A stretch of 64,000 bases of DNA from Sulfurimonas marina (GTDB lineage: Bacteria; Campylobacterota; Campylobacteria; Campylobacterales; Sulfurimonadaceae): contig NZ_CP041165.1 in the NCBI RefSeq assembly GCF_014905095.1, positions 992,001-1,056,000 of the forward strand. Reading direction: 5' to 3'. This document shows, piece by piece, positions 42,119 to 51,431 of this stretch. Within the stretch, counting starts at the first letter, position 1; every line of letters begins with the position of its first letter. The position numbers and the translations under genes were made by a program. Under the pieces are notes generated by a model, which ran no database searches, was not told where the DNA came from, and was given only the letters and a program-made list of their open reading frames with translations.

Positions 42119-42643
42119 TTATTTTAACAAACTTTTCAAATAGAGAGAATCTTCAACTTTATGGAAAACAAATACTACATTTCTAATATAACGACATTTT
42201 TCTAACACTTCAGCCACCGTCACATATGCTATCTCAGCAGCTTCTTTTTTCGGATAACCGTATATACCTGTAGAGATTGCAGGAAATGCAATAGATGTGC
42301 ATTTATAGCTATCGGCAAGGAGTAAAGAGTTTCTATAGCAAGCGCTTAATGATTGTTTTGGATCTGCATCATTACCGTAGATTGGTCCGACGGTATGGAT
42401 TACATAGTTTGCTTTTAAACGACCCGCCGTTGTTATTACCGCTTCACCGGTCGCAAGACCGTTTGGATACTCTGTATCTCTTATCGCTTTACACGCTTGA
42501 AGTATCTCCGAGCCTCCTGCTCTATGGATAGCCCCGTCAACGCCTCCGCCACCAAGCAAAGAGGAGTTTGCAGCATTCACTATTGCATCGGTATCGAGTG
42601 TTGTGATGTCACCTATGAAAATATCTATTTTATTATTTGCCAT
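42119..42643 (-). CDS. Macrodomain protein (O-acetyl-ADP-ribose deacetylase type)
   Basis: 174 residues forming a single macrodomain of the YmdB/MacroD class. [40 protein letters not shown] contains the ADP-ribose-binding Asp/Asn and the [10 protein letters not shown] loop, followed by [24 protein letters not shown] and ISTGIYGYP. It should remove ADP-ribose from proteins or hydrolyse O-acetyl-ADP-ribose in the cytoplasm. No partner ADP-ribosyltransferase is adjacent. A monocistronic housekeeping-type gene. Confidence 0.93.
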   Translation of the reverse strand: MANNKIDIFIGDITTLDTDAIVNAANSSLLGGGGVDGAIHRAGGSEILQACKAIRDTEYPNGLATGEAVITTAGRLKANYVIHTVGPIYGNDADPKQSLSACYRNSLLLADSYKCTSIAFPAISTGIYGYPKKEAAEIAYVTVAEVLEKCRYIRNVVFVFHKVEDSLYLKSLLK

Positions 42644-42672
42644 CTACTATGATATTTCATACTAAATAATAA

Positions 42673-45357
42673 TTAGCTTACAGAAGTAAGTTGTGTTTTT
42701 CTTAATTTTACATATTTGTAGGTTTCATGAGAGATAAGGACGAGTAGGGGAAAGGGTACAAGGATCCATAAATCGGCAAGCGGTATATATGCAGTGTTAA
42801 AGATTTTTTGTATCGCTGTAACATTGAGCATCGCCCATATCCATACAAAAACTGCAACATTAGAAAAGATCAGCATCTTGTTTGAAGTTAAACTCATACT
42901 CCAAATATTAAAATCCCAACTCCTCATAGTCCATACATTAGCCAGCTGGCTCGTTACCGCTCCAAGAAGAGTCATCGTCATCGCCTGAGCATGAAACACT
43001 GGATCGTTTAAATGCACCTCTCCGTATTGCCAACCGTGGGCAAGTAAAAAAGTAATAAAGGCAAACATAGCGGCACTCGCTTCGATGATACCTACAAAAA
43101 AGTAACCGCGTTTAAATACTTCCCAGTCCAATATTTTCTCATTTTTCCCGACAGGTGGACGTTTCATAATGTTTTTTTCAGGCTTTTCACTTCCAAGTGC
43201 TAGTCCCGGAAGCATATCTGAACCGAGATCGATGGAGAGAATTTGTATAACCGATAAAGGGTTTGGAATTTTTAGAAAAAAGGAGAGAATATAAGGGACG
43301 ATCTCGGGAACATTGGAAGAGAGGATGTAGGTAACAAACTTTTTAATATTAAAATAAACAGTTCGTCCCTCCTCAATGGCTGCTACGATCGAGTTAAAAT
43401 TATCATCGAGTAAAACCATATCGCTTGCTTCTTTGGCTACATCGGTTCCACTTCCCATAGATATGCCGATATCGGCTCTCTTAAGCACGGGTGCATCGTT
43501 GACGCCGTCACCCGTCATAGCAACCACTTCACCGTTTGCCTGAAGAGCATCTGCTACTTTTAGTTTTTGATTACTCGCCATTCTGGCAAAAATATATGTT
43601 TTTTCCAGAAGCAGCTTTTGAAGCTCTTTATGGCTGAGTTTTGCTGCCTCATCTCCACTTATAACCCCGTCAAAACGTAAACCTATCTGTTTTGCAATAG
43701 CTGCAGCCGTATTTGGATTGTCTCCTGTGATCATAATGGTTCGAATCCCTGCACTGTAACAGGTCTCAAGTGCCTCTTTTACTTCAGGACGTGCAACGTC
43801 CATGATGGCACTTAAACCCAAAAGAGTCAAGTTCTCTTCATCGTTTTTGTCGTTGATGGCAATAGCTAAAACTCTGTAAGCTTTGTTTTCAAACTTCTCT
43901 AAAGCTTGCTCCATTACTTGTTGAGCATTTTGATCAAATGGCTTCACTCCGTCACTGCTTTTGTAGTGGGAACATTTTTCAAAAACAATCTCCGCAGCCC
44001 CCTTAACAAAAAGAAGCTCTTTTGAGTCGACTTGCCCAAAAGTGGACATCATTTTTCGCTCACTTGTAAAAGGGTTTTCTGCCATTTTATTAAATCTGTA
44101 TGTGAGGTTATATTTGTGTGCAGCTACTACAAGTGCAAGTTCCGTCGGATCGCCTATAGGTTGATCTTCCTCTATGGTAGCACGCGAGTTAAACCAGCAG
44201 GCCTCTAGAAAATCTTTTAAAATCTCTTTGGAGTTCTCTTTTTCATTTATGATTGTAAAGTCCCCTTGGGTAGTATAACCGCTGCCGCTGATAGAGATCT
44301 CTTCACCGCTTGTTAGATAGATCTCCTGCAGGGTCATCTCGTTTTTCGTTAAAGTTCCGGTTTTATCTGTACAGATAGTTGTAACACTTCCAAGTGTTTG
44401 TACAGATGCGAGGTTTTTAATAAGAGCATTGCGCCTTGCCATACGCTGTGAAGCTAAAGAGAGAGAAAGGGTAATAGTTGGTAAAAGTCCTTCAGGAACG
44501 TTAGCAACGATCAAAGAGAGGGCAAAAATAGCTGCTATTAAAATCCCCTTATCTGAAAATACTCCGAGAATAAAAAATATGACTCCTGCAAACAGGGCTA
44601 ATGCCGTTAAGATTTTGGTCATATTTATCACCTCTTTTTCAAGAGGTGTGAGTCCTTTTTCAATAGTCCCCGTCATCGTTGCTATCTTTCCAAACTCGGT
44701 TGCCATTGCTGTAGAGATCACTACCGCTTCACCGCTTCCGCTGACAACGCTCGTACCTGCAAAAACCATGTTTTTTGCTTCAATCGCACGGTTTGCATCG
44801 GTATTGGGATGGAGTTCTCTTTTTGAGGGTTTTGACTCTCCGTTAAGTGAAGATGTATTTATATAGAGTTCAGAAGCTTCAAGAAGTACCGCATCGGCTG
44901 CTATCTTGTCACCTTCTTCTAAAACTATAATATCTCCGGGTACGATCTCACTTGCATCAATCTCCTGTAATGTACCTTCTCGTCTGACTTTTATAATTGT
45001 GGGCATCAGTTTGAGCAACGCTTCCATCGCTTTATCGGCTTTGAAGTTCTGCCAAAAGGTAAAAGTGGCATTTATAAAGACTGCACCAAAGATTGCAAAG
45101 CCTAAAATATTGTTTCCTTCATTAGGCTGGTAATGGTGGGCAACAAAAGCGAGTATACCTGCAAGCTCAAGTAAGATAGGGAAAAACTCTATATATTGTT
45201 TAAAATATTCATGAACATAGTTTTTCTCTTTCTTTGTTTTTATAAGATTTTTGCCAAACTCATTAAGCCTTTTTGAAACCTCAGAACTGCTAAGTCCTTC
45301 TCTCTGTGTTCTGAACTGATGCAGAAGTGTTTCATGTGAGAGCTTAAAAGGTAACAT
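42673..45357 (-). CDS. Cation-transporting P-type ATPase (P2-like)
   Basis: 894 residues with about ten membrane helices. The N-terminal cation-ATPase domain has GLSSSEVSKRLNEFGKNLI, the actuator has SLNGESKPSKREL (TGES equivalent), M4 has IVANVPEGLLPT, the phosphorylation site is ICTDKTGTLTKNEMT, and the hinge reads VAMTGDGVNDAPVLKRADIGISMG. The PEGLLPT motif and C-terminal helices place it with P2-type Ca2+ or Na+/K+-like pumps; the ion cannot be fixed by eye. The ATG at 45357 shares one base with the stop of the universal-stress gene, so the two are coupled; an in-frame GTG at 45360 is less likely. Confidence 0.9.
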   Translation of the reverse strand: MLPFKLSHETLLHQFRTQREGLSSSEVSKRLNEFGKNLIKTKKEKNYVHEYFKQYIEFFPILLELAGILAFVAHHYQPNEGNNILGFAIFGAVFINATFTFWQNFKADKAMEALLKLMPTIIKVRREGTLQEIDASEIVPGDIIVLEEGDKIAADAVLLEASELYINTSSLNGESKPSKRELHPNTDANRAIEAKNMVFAGTSVVSGSGEAVVISTAMATEFGKIATMTGTIEKGLTPLEKEVINMTKILTALALFAGVIFFILGVFSDKGILIAAIFALSLIVANVPEGLLPTITLSLSLASQRMARRNALIKNLASVQTLGSVTTICTDKTGTLTKNEMTLQEIYLTSGEEISISGSGYTTQGDFTIINEKENSKEILKDFLEACWFNSRATIEEDQPIGDPTELALVVAAHKYNLTYRFNKMAENPFTSERKMMSTFGQVDSKELLFVKGAAEIVFEKCSHYKSSDGVKPFDQNAQQVMEQALEKFENKAYRVLAIAINDKNDEENLTLLGLSAIMDVARPEVKEALETCYSAGIRTIMITGDNPNTAAAIAKQIGLRFDGVISGDEAAKLSHKELQKLLLEKTYIFARMASNQKLKVADALQANGEVVAMTGDGVNDAPVLKRADIGISMGSGTDVAKEASDMVLLDDNFNSIVAAIEEGRTVYFNIKKFVTYILSSNVPEIVPYILSFFLKIPNPLSVIQILSIDLGSDMLPGLALGSEKPEKNIMKRPPVGKNEKILDWEVFKRGYFFVGIIEASAAMFAFITFLLAHGWQYGEVHLNDPVFHAQAMTMTLLGAVTSQLANVWTMRSWDFNIWSMSLTSNKMLIFSNVAVFVWIWAMLNVTAIQKIFNTAYIPLADLWILVPFPLLVLISHETYKYVKLRKTQLTSVS

Positions 45358-46151
45358 CACTTTTCTTCATAGGGGATAAAATAGACGGTGTTTATTAGCG
45401 GGTCTTCAAATAAGGTATCGATCGGATGGGAAAAGAAAAAACTTGAGCTAGTATGTGCTCCTACAATTGTCAAATCAAATCTGTTTCGGCCAATATGGGA
45501 ACGAACCATCTCTCCCTCACCGTAAGCAAAGTCATGCTTGAGAGATAATTTAAAGTTAAGCATATTGGCAAGTCTGAAATAGTGTCTGAGATGAAATATG
45601 AGCTCTTTCAAGCGTGTTGTTTCTTTCTTTTCAAAAAAACTTGATTTGTATATTTTATCTATAGAGTAGATCTCCGCTTTTGCATTGTATGCTAAGACGA
45701 ATGTGGAAAATAGAGTGAATTTTTTTACTGAGAGTTTTGAGCTTCTGATCGGTAAGACGACATTTTCTACACGATTTGCATAGCCTGTGTTTAACACCTT
45801 TACAATCGCAAAATCTACTTTTAGTTTTTTATGGATGAGTGTTTGAACGAAGGAGGGGTCAAAGAGTGCATGTCTGTACCGTGTGGAGCAAAAGATCATA
45901 TCTATATCTTTTTGTTCTATAAAGGTTGTAAGTTCCTCAAGTGTATCAAAAACCGTAAAAGTAGATTCTACATCTTTCTCTTGCGCTAAAGCAAACAGAT
46001 CATCGGCACTTTTTTGTACCTCTTCAAGAGAGTCTTTCCCTTTGACATGAAGAATATAAAGAGGAAGATTTAATTGTTTGGCATAGTGCAGGGCATATAT
46101 AGAAGAGGTTTGAGAACTTAATGAACCGTTTATAAGAGTGATAACATGCAT
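45357..46151 (-). CDS. Tandem universal stress (UspA-like) protein
   Basis: 264 residues from the ATG at 46151, which follows AAAGGATATC; the longer open frame upstream lacks a ribosome-binding site. Two Usp-like halves are visible: the first (about 1-125) with HVITLINGSLSSQTSSIYALHYAKQLNLPLYILHV and IDMIFCSTRYRHALF, the second (about 145-264) with ENVVLPIRSSKLSV, FDLTIVGAHTSSS and LINTVYFIP. The ATP-binding G-x2-G-x9-G(S/T) motif is not clearly preserved. Coupling to the P-type ATPase suggests it senses stress for, or regulates, the pump (inference). Confidence 0.78.
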   Translation of the reverse strand: MHVITLINGSLSSQTSSIYALHYAKQLNLPLYILHVKGKDSLEEVQKSADDLFALAQEKDVESTFTVFDTLEELTTFIEQKDIDMIFCSTRYRHALFDPSFVQTLIHKKLKVDFAIVKVLNTGYANRVENVVLPIRSSKLSVKKFTLFSTFVLAYNAKAEIYSIDKIYKSSFFEKKETTRLKELIFHLRHYFRLANMLNFKLSLKHDFAYGEGEMVRSHIGRNRFDLTIVGAHTSSSFFFSHPIDTLFEDPLINTVYFIPYEEK

Positions 46152-46248
46152 AGATAGATATCCTTTAAAAGCATATCTGTTTATTGTACACAAATTTTAG
46201 ATAATTTGCATTGTGTGTTTTTTATTAGCTCCAATGATTTGTTAGAAA

Positions 46249-46731
46249 TCAATTTGCACTCATCCTTGATAGATTACTGATGATGGTAGGTGCATTTGAA
46301 ATACTCCATGAAAGTGCCTCAGAAAATACCTTTGATAACTGACTCCGAGCTTGATCTTTTAACTCGTCCTTGGCAAGGTCTGTTAAGGCATTAAGCAGAC
46401 GCTCACCACCTGATTCATTTGATTCAATAGACTCTAATCCTTTTGCAGTGAGGCAAATACCAATAAATTTGTTATCCTCAAATCTTTCGTAGTCGAGAAA
46501 ACCGGCATCAATGAGCCACTGAATAGTTGGTTTTGCTAAGCCTGCAGGGCTTCGTTCACGGATATATTCAAATTGGCTTTTGGAAATTTGATGTTGCGAC
46601 TCTTCCCAATACTTGTCACCAAGTTGTAGGGCAAGCTCACTTGGGTTAATAGAAACCTTCAGTGGGAAGCTGTTATATGCTTTGGCAAACACGAGGCCGG
46701 AAAGAGCCCTAAATATTTCGATGTTGGTCAC
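46249..46731 (-). CDS. Hypothetical protein, possible winged-helix
   Basis: 160 residues starting at GTG (46731) behind a good AAGGGAGAAG ribosome-binding site. No signal or membrane segment. The middle (about 65-110) reads KPTIQWLIDAGFLDYE then GICLTAKGLESIES, which looks like the recognition helix/wing and closing helix of a winged-helix protein. The C-terminus is helical and ends with a weakly hydrophobic segment (SWSISNAPTIISNLSRM). I do not recognise the family. Ala/Gly/Ser-rich composition and richer codon use than its neighbours hint at horizontal acquisition. It is flanked by intergenic gaps on both sides. Confidence 0.55.
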   Translation of the reverse strand: MTNIEIFRALSGLVFAKAYNSFPLKVSINPSELALQLGDKYWEESQHQISKSQFEYIRERSPAGLAKPTIQWLIDAGFLDYERFEDNKFIGICLTAKGLESIESNESGGERLLNALTDLAKDELKDQARSQLSKVFSEALSWSISNAPTIISNLSRMSAN

Positions 46732-46782
46732 TAGCTTCTCCCTTGAGTTCTAACTATTTATTCAACAAACATTATATATAGA

Positions 46783-46801
46783 TTAGCTTGACATTAGCTA
46801 A
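46783..46801. promoter_or_regulatory. Small inverted repeat upstream of the 46249-46731 gene
   Basis: TTAGCT (46783-46788) and AGCTAA (46796-46801) flank TGACATT. The dyad lies about 52 bases ahead of the orphan gene's GTG, a plausible operator position, perhaps for autoregulation if the product is DNA-binding. Weak evidence. Confidence 0.25.
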
Positions 46802-46845
46802 ATAAATGAACACTAAAAATGTTAATTTAAATGATATAGAAGGTG

Positions 46846-47622
46846 TTAAAGAGCTATTTTAATCCCGACAGGGCAGTGATCGGAGCCTTCTATATGATCG
46901 AGTATAAAAGCATCCTCAAGGTTTTCGGCTAGGTCTTCAGAGATAAAAAAGTAGTCTATTCTCCAGCCGACATTTTTAACTCTTGCACTGAAACGGTATG
47001 ACCACCAGCTGTAACGATCGGCTTCATCGCCGTTTACATATCTAAATGTATCTATATAGCCGTGATCTAGCAGTTTGTCGATCCATGCACGTTCGATTGG
47101 CAGGAAACCTGATGTTTTTGAGTTCGCTTTTGGATTTTTAAGATCTATCTCGCGGTGGGCAGTATTTACATCCCCACAGATAATAATGCTTTTCCCTTCT
47201 TCTCTTAGGGTTTCACAATGCTCTAAAAAACGATCGTAGAATTCCATTTTATAGTTCAAACGATCCTCATCTTTTTGCCCATTTGGAAAATAGACGTTAA
47301 AAAGGACAATATCACCAAAATGGTTTTCAATAATACGCCCTTCGTTTAATAGATCGATATCCGGACATGTAGATGTCGATTCACTTGCAAGTGTAGAGAA
47401 CGTTGCAGTACCGCTGTAACCTTTTTTCTCTGCAGAGTTGATATGGCGTTCTAAGTAAGATTTTTCAAACAGATTCTCAGGTATTTGTTCTTCAAGTGCT
47501 TTGATCTCTTGCAGACATAATATATCGGGATGACGATCGTCGATCCATTTGAATGCTTCTTTATTTGCTATAGCACGAATACCGTTGACATTCCATGAGA
47601 TTATTTCGATTGAATCTGACAT
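46846..47622 (-). CDS. xth: Exodeoxyribonuclease III
   Basis: 258 residues, endonuclease/exonuclease/phosphatase fold. Motifs: EIISWNVNGIRAI, DILCLQEIKALEEQIP (catalytic Glu), GYSGTATFS, GDVNTAHREIDLKNPK, WWSYRFSARVKNVGWRIDYFFIS and the final EGSDHCPVGIKI. It acts on abasic sites and 3' ends in base-excision repair. The length is normal for the bacterial enzyme. It follows the sdh operon but the sdhE terminator lies between. Confidence 0.95.
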   Translation of the reverse strand: MSDSIEIISWNVNGIRAIANKEAFKWIDDRHPDILCLQEIKALEEQIPENLFEKSYLERHINSAEKKGYSGTATFSTLASESTSTCPDIDLLNEGRIIENHFGDIVLFNVYFPNGQKDEDRLNYKMEFYDRFLEHCETLREEGKSIIICGDVNTAHREIDLKNPKANSKTSGFLPIERAWIDKLLDHGYIDTFRYVNGDEADRYSWWSYRFSARVKNVGWRIDYFFISEDLAENLEDAFILDHIEGSDHCPVGIKIAL

Positions 47623-47667
47623 TTATAACCTTTGAGTTTGAAGTAAGAGAGAAAAAAGAAAAGGGGT

Positions 47668-47693
47668 TTACTAAAGGAAAAATCCTTTAGTAA
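47668..47693 (-). terminator. Rho-independent terminator after sdhABE
   Basis: TTACTAAAGGA (47668-47678) and TCCTTTAGTAA (47683-47693) form a perfect 11-base stem with a 4-base loop. On the minus strand it comes 17 bases after the sdhE stop and is followed by a T-rich tract (CCCCTTTTCTTTTTTC). This is the clearest terminator in the window. Confidence 0.85.
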
Positions 47694-47709
47694 TTAAAGT
47701 AGTGGACTT

Positions 47710-48591
47710 CTATACAAAGTCTACTTTAGCAACGTGGTGTTTTAAACCAAGCTCAGCCGGAGTACAACCAAGAGCAAGACCTACCATTTGTTGCATATGA
47801 AGTACCGGAAGTTGAACTTCACGACCGATAGCTTCAGAAGCGTGGTGAGTCTGAGTATCTAGTTTTAAGTGACATAATGGACATGGAGTTACCATCCAGT
47901 CAGCATCGTTGTCCATAGCACCGGCAATTGCATTACCAGTTAAGATAGCTGCAGTTTTTGGAGCTTGAAGCTCAACGTGGAAACCACAACATTTGTTTTT
48001 CTCTTCATAATCAACATTTTGACCACCACATGCGATGATTAAGTCATCTAATGAAGTAGGGCGGTATGCTGATTCAGGAGACTTGTGAGTCTCGTTTTGA
48101 AGCTCTGATGGACGGATATTGTGACATCCATAGAAAGGTGCAATGTTAAATTGGCTAAGTGGTGTAACAACCATCTCTTTAATTTTATCTAGACCAAAGT
48201 CATCAATGATAGCATATAGGAAGTGAGTGATTTGAGATGTACCTTTGTACTCTAAACCAACTTCAGCAAGCTTCTCATTTACTTTAGCTTTAAGATCAGC
48301 ATCATTATCTAGTTTATGTTTTGTCATAGCTGTGTTTAATTGACACGTATTACATATAGTAACCATTGTAAGACCGTGTTTTTCAGCATATGCGATATTT
48401 CTAGCGTTTAATACTAAAGATAAAAATTCATCGTAATCTTGTAAGTGAGAAGCTCCACAACAAGAAGCTTCTGTTAATTCAACTAGTTCTATTCCAAGTT
48501 TGTCTGCAACAGCAAGAGTTGACATCATTTGCTCTGGCGTACTTTGTTTAGCAGTACAACCAGTAAAAAGTGCATATCTTAATTTTTCCAT
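47710..48591 (-). CDS. sdhE: SdhE-type succinate dehydrogenase/fumarate reductase subunit (CCG domains)
   Basis: 293 residues, homologous to heterodisulfide reductase subunit B. Two cysteine-rich CCG domains are present: the first with FTGCTAKQ, EASCCGASH and CNTCQLN, the second with YGCHNIRP, NKCCGFHVELQ and TPCPLCHLKL. These bind a non-cubane 4Fe-4S cluster and replace the usual haem b anchor, as in MfrE/SdhE of Campylobacter and Acidianus (here sdhE does not mean the flavinylation factor). It completes the sdhABE operon; the gap to sdhB is 11 bases. Confidence 0.9.
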   Translation of the reverse strand: MEKLRYALFTGCTAKQSTPEQMMSTLAVADKLGIELVELTEASCCGASHLQDYDEFLSLVLNARNIAYAEKHGLTMVTICNTCQLNTAMTKHKLDNDADLKAKVNEKLAEVGLEYKGTSQITHFLYAIIDDFGLDKIKEMVVTPLSQFNIAPFYGCHNIRPSELQNETHKSPESAYRPTSLDDLIIACGGQNVDYEEKNKCCGFHVELQAPKTAAILTGNAIAGAMDNDADWMVTPCPLCHLKLDTQTHHASEAIGREVQLPVLHMQQMVGLALGCTPAELGLKHHVAKVDFV

Positions 48592-48602
48592 ATTATTGTC
48601 TC

Positions 48603-49577
48603 CTAAAACTTCGCAGTTGTAGATGATTTCACAAGTGTTTTAATCTCATCCATATTATCTGATTTCGGTAATTGCCACGGCATAGGGATTTTACCTTTTG
48701 TAAACATTTTGAATGCTACTGGCATATGTTTAACGATTGCCGGACCTTCAGAGTAAAGTACTAAGCCACCTTCATCAAGTACACCGCGTTTTGCGATTGA
48801 GTGGATAAATCCAACAGCGTGACGTGTAGCAACGTTAGACTCTGCTTTCCCTTCTTGGAAAAGTTTTTGGTGAAGTTTAGTGATTTTACCGATTGGATCG
48901 ATCTCTTTAGGACAAACCTCTCTACATTCGAAACATTTAACACAGTCCCAAACACCTTGACCCATTTGGTTAACATCCATAAGTCTTGTTTCAGACTCAT
49001 CACGAACATCAGCTTCAAATCTATATGCAGCAGCAAATGCAGCAGGTCCAAAGAAGTCATCATTTACTTCAACAGCAGGACATGCGTAGTGACATGCACC
49101 ACATTGGATACAAAGGTCAGCTTCATCAAGAGCTTCTGCATCTTCTGGAGATACAAGGTTTTCCATCTCTGGAGCTTCATCTACATCTGTAACAACATAA
49201 GGTTGTACAGCAGCATGTTTCTCCCAGAAATCAGACTTGTCAATGATCATATCTTTTACAGAACGTTTTTTGCTAAGTGGCTCAAGAACTAATTCGTTAC
49301 CGAAAAGCTCTACCATATCGTTCATACTTTCTTTACAAGCAAGAGTTGAGCGACCGTTTACTTTAATAGCACAAGCACCACAGATACCGTGACGGCAAGA
49401 TCTTCTATAAGAGAAACTTCCGTCATGATCCCATTTGATTCTGTTTAAAATATCTAAAACAACCTCTTCAGAAGTTACTTCCATCTCATAATCATCATAA
49501 TATGGAAGGTAATCCTCTTCAGCATTGAAGCGGAATACTTTAAACTTTACTTTTTGTGTAGTAATTGTATGTTCCAT
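48603..49577 (-). CDS. sdhB: Succinate dehydrogenase/fumarate reductase iron-sulfur subunit
   Basis: 324 residues, longer than classical SdhB. The N-terminal plant-type ferredoxin domain has CRHGICGACAIKVNGRSTLAC (2Fe-2S). The C-terminal domain has CIQCGACHYACP and CVKCFECREVCP; the second motif has four cysteines where normal SdhB makes a 3Fe-4S cluster, so it may hold a second 4Fe-4S, as described for E-type enzymes. It passes electrons from SdhA to SdhE. A C-terminal extension (about 255-324) is also typical of this branch. Confidence 0.92.
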   Translation of the reverse strand: MEHTITTQKVKFKVFRFNAEEDYLPYYDDYEMEVTSEEVVLDILNRIKWDHDGSFSYRRSCRHGICGACAIKVNGRSTLACKESMNDMVELFGNELVLEPLSKKRSVKDMIIDKSDFWEKHAAVQPYVVTDVDEAPEMENLVSPEDAEALDEADLCIQCGACHYACPAVEVNDDFFGPAAFAAAYRFEADVRDESETRLMDVNQMGQGVWDCVKCFECREVCPKEIDPIGKITKLHQKLFQEGKAESNVATRHAVGFIHSIAKRGVLDEGGLVLYSEGPAIVKHMPVAFKMFTKGKIPMPWQLPKSDNMDEIKTLVKSSTTAKF

Positions 49578-49586
49578 AGGTTATCC

Positions 49587-51299
49587 TTAGTAGTTTCTTG
49601 CTTTTAGTTCATGTTTGCCAAGAACAACATCCATATAGTCTAATGAGATGTTACCATCTTTGTCCATATATGCCATTGTGTGTTTTAACCAATCTTGATC
49701 ATCACGCTCTTGGAAATCTTCTCTATAGTGTGCACCACGGCTCTCTTTACGAGGAAGTGCAGATTCAACGATAAATAGTGAGTAGTCTAACATGTGACCA
49801 AGCTCGATAGCTTCTTGAAGCTCAGTGTTGAATACTTTTGATTTGTCTTTTATACGAATATTTTTAAATCTTGCTCTTAGTTCTTTTACTTTTTCAATAG
49901 CAAGTTTGATAGTCTCTTCAGTTCTAAATGCACCAGCATTTGCAGTCATAGCTTGTTGCAGTTCTTCACGAATTTGAGTAACTGTTTCGTCACCGTTATT
50001 GTTAATGATGAAATCAACTTCTGCTAATGCAGTAGCAGCATCATCTTCAGAAGCTGGGCGAAGTTCAATGTTATCGATCTCTTCAACCATTGTTTTACCA
50101 ACAAAACGACCAAATAGTAACGCTTCAAGAACAGAGTTTGCACCAAGACGGTTTGCACCGTGAACAGATACACAAGAACACTCACCAGCTGCATAGAAAC
50201 CTTCGATAAGCTCATCATTGTTTTTACGAACGTTACCAGCAATATTTACCGGAATACCACCCATAGAATAGTGAGCAGTAGCAGAGATTAAGATAGGCTC
50301 TTTGATCATATCTAAACCTAAGAATGTGATAGCAAGTTCACGAAGCTCAGGAAGTTTTTGCATAATAAGATCTTTACCTAAGTGTGTTACATCTAGATAC
50401 ACAGCATCTTTTCTTGGTCCAACACCGCGACCTTCTCTAATCTCGTTTAAGATAGCACGAGATACAACATCACGTGAAGCAAGTTCTAATGCGTTTGGAG
50501 CATATTTCTCCATGAAACGCTCACCCTTAGAGTTGAAAAGGCGTCCACCTTCACCACGAGCAGCTTCAGAGATTAAAACACCGTTTCCAGAAAGACCAGA
50601 TGGGTGGAACTGTACGAACTCCATATCTTCTAGAGGAATACCGTGACGAGCTACGATTGAAAGACCGTCACCAGTATTTGCATGAGCATTAGAGTTGATT
50701 TTATAACATCTAGCATATCCACCTGTTGCGAACATTACAGATTTCGCATTGAAGATAGCCATTTGCATATCACGAATATTAAATGCAACTACACCAGATA
50801 CTTTACCATCTTTATAGATGATGTCTGCAGCATACCACTCATCCCAGAACTTAACGCCTGAACGGTCAGCTTGCTCGTAAATAGTTTGCAATAATGTAAG
50901 ACCAGTTCTGTCTTTTGCAAAACATGCACGTGGTGAAGATTGTCCACCAAAAGGTCTTTGAGCAATTTTACCGTCTTCAGTACGGCTAAATGCTGCACCC
51001 ATTCTTTCAGCCCAGCGAATAGTCTCTGGAGCATTTTTACACATAAACTCAACAGCATCTTGATCTGCTAAGTAGTCTGCACCTTTAACCGTATCGAACT
51101 CATGAAGTTCAACACTATCTGCATCACTAAAAGCGGCATTAACACCACCTTGAGCAGCACCTGAGTGACTTCTTAAAGGGTGAAGTTTTGTAATTACGGC
51201 AACTTTTTTGCCTGCATTTTGCAGTTCTCTCGCTGCTGCACATCCCGCAAGACCTGCACCAACAACAACTGCATCGTAAGTATAAATAGGAATACTCAT
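49587..51299 (-). CDS. sdhA: Succinate dehydrogenase/fumarate reductase flavoprotein subunit
   Basis: 570 residues from the ATG at 51299, which follows AAGGAA; the longer frame upstream has no ribosome-binding site. The FAD-binding start is DAVVVGAGLAGCAAARELQNAGKKV. HSGAAQGGVNAAF holds the His that takes covalent FAD, and EFVQFHPSGLSGNGVLISEAARGEGG, CSCVSVHGANRLGANSVLE and the C-terminal HYREDFQERDD are diagnostic. There is no twin-arginine signal, unlike periplasmic MfrA of Campylobacter, so the enzyme should face the cytoplasm. Direction (succinate oxidation or fumarate reduction) cannot be read from sequence. Confidence 0.94.
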   Translation of the reverse strand: MSIPIYTYDAVVVGAGLAGCAAARELQNAGKKVAVITKLHPLRSHSGAAQGGVNAAFSDADSVELHEFDTVKGADYLADQDAVEFMCKNAPETIRWAERMGAAFSRTEDGKIAQRPFGGQSSPRACFAKDRTGLTLLQTIYEQADRSGVKFWDEWYAADIIYKDGKVSGVVAFNIRDMQMAIFNAKSVMFATGGYARCYKINSNAHANTGDGLSIVARHGIPLEDMEFVQFHPSGLSGNGVLISEAARGEGGRLFNSKGERFMEKYAPNALELASRDVVSRAILNEIREGRGVGPRKDAVYLDVTHLGKDLIMQKLPELRELAITFLGLDMIKEPILISATAHYSMGGIPVNIAGNVRKNNDELIEGFYAAGECSCVSVHGANRLGANSVLEALLFGRFVGKTMVEEIDNIELRPASEDDAATALAEVDFIINNNGDETVTQIREELQQAMTANAGAFRTEETIKLAIEKVKELRARFKNIRIKDKSKVFNTELQEAIELGHMLDYSLFIVESALPRKESRGAHYREDFQERDDQDWLKHTMAYMDKDGNISLDYMDVVLGKHELKARNY

Positions 51300-51431
51300 T
51301 AAATTTCCTTCGTATAAAGAACTAAAATAATGCTGATTATATCTCAAAAAGACTTATGCTAGATTAAATGTTGGATATATGGCGAAGAAGATGAAGAATG
51401 TTACAATTTTGGACACAAAAAGAAATATGTG

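Noticed and set aside
44429-44866. 145-codon open frame antisense to the P-type ATPase
   Set aside because: It covers conserved membrane and actuator regions of the ATPase on the other strand; low-complexity shadow.
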